Below the pieces are notes generated by a model. That model was not told the DNA's origin, ran no database searches, and was given only the letters and a program-made list of their open reading frames with translations. This document shows, piece by piece, positions 1 to 9,518 of a DNA stretch of 64,000 bases. This stretch comes from Patiria miniata (Eukaryota; Echinodermata; Asteroidea; Valvatida; Asterinidae). The translations under genes were made by a program, and so were the position numbers. The DNA lies in NCBI RefSeq assembly GCF_015706575.1, contig NW_024037059.1:34854129-34918128 (forward strand), read 5' to 3'. How positions within the stretch are numbered: the stretch's first letter is position 1; every line of letters starts with the position of its first letter.

Positions 1-856
1 ATTTTTGTTGCTGACCGATAATGCATAACTGATCGTGTAAATGTAACTACACGATCAGTCAATTGTTGTTACATTATCAGTAAAGTGATACAATGTCGGT
101 CAATTTGTGCGACATTATCGGTTGGTGAATGGTTACTACGTCATGAGTTGTAAAAGAGCTCTTTTTTTAAAGAATCACATTTTTTTCTCCCTCAGACCAG
201 ATTTAAAAGCGCTCCATTTGACGCGGGGGGATTTGTTTCTAATCGATAGAACTTATGACACTGATTGTCAATTTTTTGTACGAAAAGTAGCGTAAAATGT
301 GACATTTTCCATTGACCGTGTACTGGTAAGGCGCACAGGCGGTAGTAGTAACAATTATAAATGACTACTCTGTAAAACCTGTTAACGATTGTATTTAATA
401 GCTTTTAAGACATTAAGAACCCATGTCTTGAACTGCCTTCCGAATTTCAATAATCCATGTTAAGAGGGAGTCAATAGTAAACGAGCTAAAGATCCAGCAT
501 ATTCTTATGTCATTAACATTTTGTCAGGTGATCTCTGGATCTCAAGATGAAGGTCGCTAGAAATCACATGTTTAATTTCCGGGATCGGTTTTGCCTTACA
601 CGTGCAATTTGAGATAGAGCTGCACGTCACTAGAGTTCCGCAACGTTTCGATGCACGTATATACATTTTCCGCCTGGGGAAGTAATTCTGTCCAGCGTAA
701 CACTGTAAAAGGCACTGTAAATGCCAATCGACCTTGTATGTGTAGACATTTTGATATAAAGTATAATGTAGCTACTAGTGTTTCCTGTAAGCTAGACGGC
801 AGATTTGATGTGTGAGGTGTAAAATTGTTTTTTCATTTCAAGAACATTTTGCAGAC
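1..856 (+). other. 5' flank of gene A1, part of a duplicated block
   Basis: No gene is visible here. From about position 300 the sequence aligns by eye with the flank of gene AB3 (about 28440-29249). Parts also match upstream of gene A5 (57650-57705, 58095-58240 and 60170-60490), for example around the shared phrase 'gaaggtcgctagaaatc'. The promoter and first transcribed base probably lie here, but I see no convincing TATA box or initiator. The block shows that type A genes were duplicated together with their upstream DNA. Confidence 0.6.
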
Positions 857-3800
857 ATGACAAAGATGGGCGAAAAGATGTTCCGTCTTCGCTTGCTACA
901 TGCAATACTGTGGAAAATGACCTTCCAACTCACGTTTGTTACCTCCAAGCAGCAAAACTGTAAGTAGGTCTACGACTATTTCATGTATGACTCGAGATTG
1001 TTTATGTCTCTCTGCATTTGATCGAGTTCATTTTTCTGTCCAGAAAGATTACCTGCTAAATTCAACCTACCCAAGAACCCAAGCCAAGTGTATAGCAACT
1101 GGCTTAAGATTGAACCAATCAAACTTATGCAAGCCAGATGTAAAGTCTGATTTTGTTGTTGTTGATCGCACCATGGGATCATTACATTATGATTGAAAAT
1201 TCAGTTTCTACACAGCATGTCTAGCCTTTTAACTTTTAAAGAATTGAGAGCTGTCATTGTTTGAACGGGTTTCCCCAACATGTATAACATTATGACTGAA
1301 ACTGACTTGTCAAGGTAGGTGTCAAGGAAACAGTGACCAGCATAACTGGATAAATTGCTGCTTTCTCTCTCGTTTCAGTACCTGGCTATTTGGGATGTTT
1401 TGGTGATTCGACTGATCGCGCCCTCCCGGCGATCAGTGAATCGTCCAATGAACAGTTTGTAGAGCGCTGCTTCAGACACTGTCTGGAACCCACCCAGTTT
1501 AAATACGCCGGACTGGAATACTCATACGAATGCTACTGTGGGAATAACGAGGACTATGACAAACACGGGGAAAAGCCGGAGTCCGATTGTCAAGACAGTT
1601 GCGCCGGAAACAGCAACCAGATCTGTGGAGACAGTTGGAGTTTATCTGTGTACAGAGGTAAGAACAGATACCAATATAAAAACCTGTCAAACACATTTCT
1701 CAGGTTTTTGTAATGTGGATTGGCATTTCAAACTAGTGTTGTAGTGGAGTCCATCACAAGGGCGGATCCGGGGGGGGGGGGAGGTGGGGCCAACAGGGGC
1801 CACCCCCCCAAAAAAAAAACACCCATTTTTTAAATGACGTCACAATAAAGGCAGGCACTGCGTACACTACCATCTTTTCCTCCAAAATAGGTTAAATTGG
1901 TCAGAAATTGGCTCAGAACGCTCCACAGAGCATCTAGAATCCAACAATTTTGGGGGGTCTGAAGCAGGCCCCGAACTTGCCTTACGCCGTCATTTTTGAG
2001 ACCCACTTTGGGGGGGGGGAGACCATTTCTTTTTGGTCCTCCCAAGATTGTGTTCTGGATCCGCCTTTGGTCTTATGCACCAGTTGAACATTTTTGTCGA
2101 GTTCTCTTAATGTATTTCATTATTTGTTAACTAATGAATGGGAATATGGGATGGCGCTAGACTGTTTATGCAGGCATAATGCAGCCTCATTTTACTGTCA
2201 TTTCGTTTTTAATCTGGCTTATAACATTAGGGAATGTTTAATTACAAAATTTTAAATTATTCATTGAAGAATACTGGAATTAATCAGTGATTAAATGCTT
2301 TCATTTCTCTTCGCAAGTTCCAAAACAATTTTTGGAATGAACAGAACAGATTTTACCTCGCTTTCAATTCGATAAGGCTGACTCGTACATAAGGCCCAAC
2401 ACAAGTCAAGTGAAGTCACACTATTCAAATGAACTGAGACGAAGGTATTTTTGTCACTCCCATCTCATGTTACTTGTGATCGGACTTGTGAAGTAGCTTG
2501 TGATTTACTGGTGGTGGCATTGTGATTGACTCGACTATAACACTGATCCCAACCCCGCATCTGAAATGCACAAGGTACATGTATTATTTTTGTATGAATG
2601 TCTTTAAATTTGCAGTATCAGATGGAGTATGCAGTAACGACATAGGACCACCCACCAAAGGAGAACACGCCATCACCAACCCGCGTTCACTGTCTTACAA
2701 TCTCAACAACTTCAAGTTCTTCGGGACTCGTGTAGATTTCTCCTGTGACCCTGGATATACCCTCCATGGAGCATCAAGCATTGAATGCATTGCGACTGAC
2801 TACAACAACGTCACGTGGAGTGACTCGGTACCGACATGTGAAGGTATTTCAGAAAGACATAGTAATCGATCAAAATGAGAAAAGCCTTAAACTAGATTTT
2901 ACTGAAGACTGAAGATGTGACGAGCTAATATCATTTACTTTGTATTTTGACAGCGCCCCCAAGCACTGAACATTTAATATGCTGACACCGCCCTTGCACT
3001 TTACGAATTTTCACGGCTGGCCCCGGACCAAAATCAAAATTGGATAAAACAACCCCAAGAAAAATTTCTCGCAACGCAACTGCCCACAAAACCTCTGTAA
3101 AAAAAATCTGACGTCTTCTATTTTCTCCAACAGTTTCTACTAACACGACAATTCCAACGACATCTGCGCCTACCACTACGCATTTACAAAGCACTGTCAC
3201 TGACTCACTGATGACGAGTGGAAACTCGACAACCGATAGGACGCCCTCTTCGACGGATTTTCCCAGCGAGACACCGGGGGACAACGAACCAAATACCGGA
3301 GCGCTCCAGACAGGTACGAAAAGTAGTAATTCTCACCCATAATTCACCGCGATACCGGTTTACGGACTCCGTGGCTCTCAACGGTGGTAAAGAGGGAATT
3401 ATGACGGCCATTTTGAATGCGATCTGTACCAACATGGGTTTGTCGCCCACGCACACAATTGTGTATTTTCCTGCAATCGGGGACCCCCTGTTGTCCATCT
3501 TGTGTTGGTACTTTTTAGGAAGACCTCCCATATGTTTTGTACAAGATCGCCCAATTAAGGACCTGCGGAAATTGGGAACCCTGTTGTCCTCTATTTTTCA
3601 ACATCCCTATTGAATGCAGAAACAAACTCAACGAAAAAGCTGTGGATTTGTGCACACTTAATATTAAATAAAATTGGAGCCGCTGGACTTGCTGATGAAT
3701 TTAATCAAAATGTGTGATGTTTCCTCAATCTTTTTGGCTGCAAAGTCGATTTACTTTTGCAACACTTTTCAATCATTAATCCTTTAAATGTTTCTTTTCT

Positions 3801-4747
3801 CTTTGCCAATCTTTGCAATATCCTTTTTATCCTCCTCCGACCCCCCCCCCTCCCTCAACAGACCAATTCCCACTCTTTTCCATCCTTTCTTCTTTACAGG
3901 AGCAATTGTTGGAATAGCTGTTGGAGCCGGAGTGCTAACTACACTGATACTGTTAGTGGTTCTCCTCTGCAAGAAAAGGTACGTATTGAATGATGTAGCA
4001 TTTTGTACGATTGCAACTCGTCTTGCGAAAATCCTTCTAAAGGTTTTGTTTTACGACACGCAACTGGTGTATTAACAAACTGCCCCCCCCCCCCCAGGTA
4101 GAATAAGGTATTTCTATGTTGGGCGAACAATCCAAAGATCTCTCTTGCTTCCCGTAAAACCTCGTAAACCTCCCTTAGAAGTTTCTGTCTAATGATACCT
4201 TTATGTGGCTAAAATGTTGCATGTCTCCCTTTTAACAGTTAGCACTGTCAAATAAAAGTTACTCCGCTATGTATGTAACGATGTCACTGCGAAACACTTT
4301 TTTGAAGATGCTCCTCTGACTTTTTTTCCCAGAAGAAAACGAAATAAGAAGAGCCCGGATGTTAGGGGGGTAACATTTGGAGACAGTTACACAAACAACG
4401 CTTACGCACTACCGGAGATCGTGAGCCAGTCGATCACGGACCAATCAACGATGCCCATTTACAGTCAGGTCATCAAGAACAAAACCGATTCTGATGACGT
4501 GTACGCTACTCCTGATGACATCACCAGCCCCGATGATAACGAGAACGTGCCTAGCGACCAACCAAAGGGCGTGGCTCCATCACGTGATCAGGAGAGTGGG
4601 TGGGTTGAGAACACGCTGTACATGTGCGAATCATTCCCAGCCGAGCCTACGACGAGAGTCAATTATTCAGACGGACAAACAAACAGTGGACCACCGCTAA
4701 CAATGGAAGGAAAACCTGGATGGGTTGAAAATATCATCTACGAATAA
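857..4747 (+). CDS. Gene A1: WSC-Sushi transmembrane receptor without kinase (type A)
   Basis: Six exons: 857-959, 1379-1657, 2616-2843, 3134-3313, 3900-3978, 4333-4747; 427 aa. The start is the first ATG of a signal-peptide exon that is matched in AB3. Domains: signal peptide about 1-30; WSC 36-127 with the eight-cysteine pattern (GYLGCFGDS, CFRHC, ECYCGNNEDY, CGD); Sushi 128-203 with four Cys and the late Trp; Ser/Thr-rich stalk 204-263 with NTT and NST sequons; membrane helix about 265-288 followed by KKRRKR; cytosolic tail 290-427. The tail has no kinase but many tyrosines in SH2-type contexts (YTNN, YALP, PIYSQV, VYATP), and GWVEN-TLY is echoed by the terminal GWVEN-IIYE. WSC is known from Kremen and polycystin-1, Sushi from complement and adhesion proteins. 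I infer a kinase-less co-receptor or scaffold phosphorylated by the neighbouring type B kinases. Structure is firm, role inferred. Confidence 0.88.
1757..2069. mobile_element. hAT-like MITE in the WSC-Sushi intron of A1
   Basis: A 313-bp element whose ends are inverted: CAAGGGCGGATCC on the left and GGATCCGCCTTTG on the right. It has long G and C runs and no coding capacity. The same insertion sits at the same place in AB3 (30355-30669) but is absent from A5, so it entered after A5 split off and before A1 and AB3 separated. The target duplication is no longer recognisable. Family assignment rests on the near-identical ends of the copy at 50009-50302, which has a perfect 8-bp duplication. Confidence 0.75.
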
Positions 4748-4748
4748 A
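4743..4748 (+). promoter_or_regulatory. AATAAA overlapping the stop codon of A1
   Basis: The AATAAA hexamer overlaps the TAA stop. It is too close to the stop to be the usual cleavage signal unless the 3' UTR is very short. No other perfect AATAAA was noticed in the next few hundred bases. Confidence 0.3.
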
Positions 4749-5880
4749 AACAAATGTAAACCCGCTGTAGAAACCTGTATCACAAAATTAGCAGACTTGT
4801 ACATAGAAATGCGACTGGATCTTGACTTGGCGTCGAGAGATGTACATGTTAATATACATATACTTAAAAATGTTGTTCAATTTTTGTATTTTCTTCAACG
4901 ACGTCATTTCAGAAGTGCTGTCTTTTAAAGAGCTTACAACAAATATTACAAGATTAGCATATGTGAATTAATCAAATAAGTCAATTATGATTTGCTCTGG
5001 TTCAGACATTGGCAAAGTATAATGTTCTGCTTCTGTGATTACTTATAGAAAACGACAGTTTTGTGACGGATAATTATTGTGACAATTCCAATGATGACGA
5101 AATGCCACAAACTGTGACTGTCAATGTCTTTGCCCTTGTTATTATACCGAGCAGCAGAATGGTGTGCAATCCAAGTGTGAACTAGTGTGCAGTATTGTGC
5201 AGTATTTGCTTGAGTGGTTCTATCTGAAATGAATACACAAACCAAAATATCATAAGTACAAAAATAATGAAATCAAAATGTATCTCCACATGTATTAAAC
5301 AGTACCGATTTTACATGCATTGATAATTAAATGGCTGACGTGAAATCCTCAAGCATATTGTTGTGTCCATTGTGATTTATTTTCTCACCAAACTAGAATG
5401 TGTGTTTGTCTGTTTCAACTTATATCCACTTAGTGCAGACTTTCCTTCAGTGTTTAAAATGCAAATCATCACACAAAACAGTTTTCAAAAATATCCACAT
5501 TCTGTCATCTGAGAAATTCATGGTCATAGTTCATTTCTAATGAAAAACTACCGATTTCACATAATCTTACAAAACATGCTTCTATGCAGAAATCGGGTAC
5601 AGATACGTTGGTTTTACGCACTCACGCCACGAGTATCGTGTGTGAGTGTGACCAAGTGTTTATGACGTCAGTCAAGTGCACCTACCATGTGCCCCCAAAA
5701 TTGAAACTCGGATATTTTACCCAGCATACCGGTAAGAAGGTCGACCTTTGAACCCTAACCCAGTGACCTTGAATAACGAGCCAGCCAATGGCTGCTGGTG
5801 TTGTTTCTGTTCGTTCAGGCCATCCTTTACAGCGTGTCCAGGTTCTTTCCTCCAAAGCAGCATGATGTTACACCTGCGCA
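4749..5880. other. Spacer downstream of A1
   Basis: Probably holds the 3' UTR of A1 at its start. Only short out-of-context ORFs occur and I recognise no gene, RNA or repeat structure. Confidence 0.5.
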
Positions 5881-6127
5881 GGAATTTTTCTAGAGGGGGG
5901 GGGGGAGCAAAGCATTTTGTTCCAAAAAATCCCTATATTTTCCAGCATTTTCCGGATTGATCATTTTTTCAAGGGTGGGCAGGGACATTTGCCCCTTCCT
6001 CAACCTATTAAACTAACAACAATATGAGTTTTTCCTTTTTTCCCCTGTGTGTGTGTGGGGGGGGGGGGGGCAAGCGCCCCCCCCCTTGCCCAACCACAAC
6101 CCCCCCCCCCCCCTCGCGACGCCCATG
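5881..6127. mobile_element. Left-truncated copy of the GGGCGTCGC-ended MITE family
   Basis: The right end CGCGACGCCCATG and the inner poly-G/poly-C layout match the complete element at 8868-9157, but the left inverted end is missing and the copy begins at its subterminal 'tttttctagagg'. The flanks read GCGCAGG on the left and CGCAGGG on the right, consistent with a damaged target duplication. Confidence 0.6.
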
Positions 6128-6902
6128 CGCAGGGGAAAGCAACGGTCTGTAACTTCTCCCCTGGATCTCCGTCGATGTGTTTGGTCACGAACCTGTCTAC
6201 ATCCAGACAGTAGAGGGAGCCCTGTTTGCACTTCCCTTTGACATTCGTTTCCATGTGACCCGAAAGTCCCTGGAAACAAAATAAAGGAAAGCACGTGTTA
6301 AGGTTTGCAACCCCCTAGTGTTATACCATACCAAAATTCAAGAGTAGGATTTTAATATGTTGGTTAAAGTTGCAACACATCAAGCCTGTAAATATATTCT
6401 CTTTTATTTTTGACACGTTCATAAGCACCGAGTACACAGCGCTTTTATCGCAAATTTTTATTATCGCAGTTATTTATCCACAGGTAAACAGAGCCGACTT
6501 TTGTTCGTCGTTGTCTCCTGCATTAACAAATGAATAACTTTTGTATTTTTGAAAATAACGATTTAAAATCCATTTTTCTTTTTAGAATGAAACTCCAAAA
6601 CAGAACGGACAGTACAATTTTTTTTAATTGTGTAGTACTGGTGCAAAATTATATCGCTGAAAACCGAGCATAGATATACTAGTTTAACAAATAAGTTAAG
6701 TGTTGAATGTTAAGTTGAACAAATGATGTTAAGATGAACAAATACAAAAATAAACTAAGTCAAATTCAAAATTACTTAATCATTACTTAAGCTGTATGGA
6801 TTTTTGGTTTTGTTTAACTAAATAGCTTTCAACATCAGTCTCTGCAGAGCTTACTTGACTGACCAGGCTGACTGTGTTTATTTCTTGTGGAGAATTATGT
6901 GT
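6128..6902. other. Spacer, no gene seen
   Basis: AT-rich sequence with short homopolymers. Nothing on either strand looks like a conserved domain. The minus-strand ORF running 7259-6783 mostly overlaps the adjacent long-TIR element and resembles nothing known. Confidence 0.5.
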
Positions 6903-7880
6903 ATCTATATATATAAGAGAGAGTTTAACTCGGCCTCCAAGACGATGTTTGCTCATGAAAGGATCCGAGACCGCGGGCTCCCGCGGTGCCAAAATCGCTC
7001 CACGTCCGTGGAAAAATGCGGAGGGTGTCTTCCGGCGGGTCGGACACTTCGGGTCGTCCTGATTTTCCCGTACGGACCGGCGATCCTTTTCGTCTATTTT
7101 TCGTGACTGCATTTTGCGCAGGAATTTGCCGTCGTGTGCGCTTTCACGTTGACTGCCTGGCCGCCCCCTGTCCTGGCTTTTCTGCGTGTCTAGACTGTGC
7201 GAGGTCAGCGGCTTCGACGTAGGGGTTCCGTTTACGTGTTCTACTCGGCCGTTCTGCAAAAGCGTTCACCAAATTGTGGGTGGGGTGACCTTGGTAAAAT
7301 ATTTTTTCTCCATGGTGCGTGGCCACCAAGTGCCCCTATTCTTTCATATGCTTCGCTTGCCGCCCCTGCGCCAAGTGCAACGAATACTCAGAAGGACTAC
7401 ACATTAAGTATGCCTTGCGCGGTCTGACCAATCGAAAGTCTACACTGCGTAGTATTTCCGGGCTATGCAAAACTGTCGATGGCAACGCGCACTGCAGCCT
7501 GCTCCACACCCTAGAAACGAGGTTGGGTCTACGGTGCTCGCTATTTGAAGCGCAAGCATGTGACGTGTAGAGTGCTGTTGCTTCCATGATGTGTTTACAG
7601 CTCCATGCTTCCACCACCAAGGCTGAGCGTTGTGAGTTCGCTGCCCGCCACGTATATTTCAGTGTTGTGTTATAATTTCGGGGGCCTGTTTGGGGTCAAC
7701 GAAGGATCGATGCATTCACAAAAAAAATGACGAAAAAGTGTCCGACCCGGTGGAAGACACCCACATTTTTCCACGGACGTGGAGCCATTTTGGTGTACGT
7801 GTCGAGGGAGACCGCGGTCTCGGATCCTTTCAGGAGCAAACATTTCTCGGAGGCCGAGTAAAACTTGCTCTTATATAGAT
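6903..7880. mobile_element. Non-autonomous DNA element with ~150-bp terminal inverted repeats
   Basis: The left arm (6903 to about 7052) reads in reverse complement as the right arm (about 7737-7880): both begin ATCTATATA..AAGAG and share CTCGGCCTCC, GGATCCGAGACCGCGG, CTCCACGTCCGTGGAAAAATG and GGGTCGGACAC in order. The roughly 680-bp centre is GC-richer than its surroundings and encodes nothing I recognise. Arm length and lack of a transposase suggest a foldback or Mutator-like non-autonomous element. I could not find a clear target duplication, so the superfamily is open. Confidence 0.75.
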
Positions 7881-8867
7881 GGTTGAACCAACTTCAATAA
7901 AAGTTAAATCGACTTTTTCCTCGCAGACGGTCTCGCAAATTGTAAGAAGTTCAAGTTTACGTTTGTTGAAGAGTCCAATACTGAAACTTTATTATGACCT
8001 TCGTCCATGATTCAGACCGTTTGTAAATTTATGGTAACACTCAACATTTTCATTTCAAATGACACCTACCTTTACGTTTTATTGCATTATGATTTATTGT
8101 CGAAACTGTACAATCAGCCTTCGCCTGTGTACTACGGTAACCTTTTCACTGCGTTTTCCAAATGCGACTGCCTCACAAAATGCCAATTTAACAGACCAAC
8201 GGGAACATTTACAGACAGTTGCCATGGTACATTATCATGTGCGTAAATCGACGGGGGACAGGGGGAAACAACCCCCCCCCCCTCCCCATTTTAAAGCGGG
8301 GGACATTGTTTGGTTCCCCCCCCCCACTTTTTCTTCCCCGAATAAAAATTGTAGCCTACAACAAAGATTCTACTGCTCAGAATACATGTAGCTGATTCAA
8401 TTACTCCAAACTCAAAACTTTAAAAGATGATCTTTTGCTAAAATTGGTTATAGTGGTCAGAAATTGCCTCAGATCACACCACAGAAATTGCTTTTCTATA
8501 ACTGCATGTCTCCTTAACTATATCCCCATTTACATTTAACTCCCCAAATTTTCATCCCCAACACTACGCCCTACCCGATCTATGATCGGGTAAATCAGCT
8601 TGTCAAATATAAAACGATGGCTGTTGTCTGACTATTAGGGGACTATTCCAGTTTTGGACACGATATATCGTCAACAGGCGGCGCTATTCGTCGTCGCCTA
8701 TTGGGGGAGTAATAGTAGCGGCTGTGAGGTGCTGTCGCTTTCATTAATTTTGCTCATAAAAATGACAATTTAGCCAATGGCAAGTTGCCCCTCTCCTCCC
8801 TCCCGGCCCCGCCCCCAGTGCTGACGCCACTGTTTGTGTATGTCATGTAATCGCGTGCCCTGATTCG
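7881..8867. other. Spacer with homopolymer-rich repeat debris
   Basis: Contains poly-C/poly-G stretches at 8255-8330 that look like decayed MITE interiors, and an AT-rich remainder. No gene was found on either strand. Confidence 0.5.
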
Positions 8868-9157
8868 CAAGGGCGTCGCCATGATTTTTCTCTAGAGGGG
8901 GGCAAAACATGTTTTTCCCAAAAAATTCTTTGAACACATTCTTGATTTCTCAGTTTTAGACGGGGGAAGGGACATTTTGCCCACCCACCCCCCCAACTCA
9001 TTAAATTTACACCACTATGACTTTGAGCCTCTTTTTCGTTTCTTTTTTTCTCTTTTTTTTCCTCTTTGTTTCTCCCCCCCCCCCTTGTTTATTGCTTTTC
9101 CAGGGGGGAGGGGGGCAAGCGCCCCCCCCCCCCTCTTCCCCCCTCGCGACGCCCATG
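8868..9157. mobile_element. Complete hAT-like MITE with 8-bp target duplication
   Basis: A 290-bp element with ends CAAGGGCGTCGC and GCGACGCCCATG (inverted), flanked on both sides by CTGATTCG (8860-8867 and 9158-9165). The interior has long T, G and C runs and no coding potential. An 8-bp duplication and CA..TG ends fit the hAT superfamily. It shares its ends with the copies at 20723-20815 and 5881-6127. Confidence 0.85.
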
Positions 9158-9324
9158 CTGATTCGTCTATATCCACAGGTAGGCAAGGTTTGTGAAATGT
9201 GTTCAGAATGTCGTATGTAAGGATTCTATGTTTACAGGGTAAGCACACAATTTCTGTGCTAGCACTGTAAGCACAAATCGTAGATCGCAAACGTAAAATC
9301 CTTGGTTGTTATAGCAGAACCACC

Positions 9325-9518
9325 AAAGTGGCTCCTACCATACCGATTTGTCTTGTCTCATGTTTCTCTGTCACCGGATCCCAGCGATGCACTACTCCAC
9401 CGACGTACTCAATGAAGTACAAACACTGATCGTCGTCCTAGTAGGGTCTTCCAAGAACACCATACACCTCTTCAAAAACCAAAGACACAGACATCCTCAT
9501 ATAGCTATCTCTCTTCAT
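9325..9518 (-). pseudogene. Regucalcin (SMP-30/gluconolactonase)-like exon fragment
   Basis: Read on the minus strand from 9518 this gives a frame with CLYFIEYVGGVVHRWDPVTE followed by KHETRQIG..VGA. That matches the first blade of regucalcin/SMP-30 proteins, where the family pattern is roughly GEGPxWD..LyfvDi.g..vhRWDp.tgk. A splice-acceptor-like CTTTCAG immediately precedes the frame. The usual GEGPxWD segment is replaced by GRPY, a stop at 9438-9440, and D, so the exon appears broken. No partner exons were found nearby. It is most likely a stray or decayed exon of a host calcium-binding lactonase gene; a sequence error at the stop is possible. Confidence 0.6.

Noticed and set aside
3218-3613. 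131-codon ORF over the stalk exon of A1
   Set aside because: Out of frame with the stalk exon; the true frame joins the Sushi and membrane exons and matches A5.
6783-7259. 158-codon minus-strand ORF
   Set aside because: It runs across the boundary of the long-TIR element and much of it is the inverted arm. No domain, no splice partners and unusual composition.
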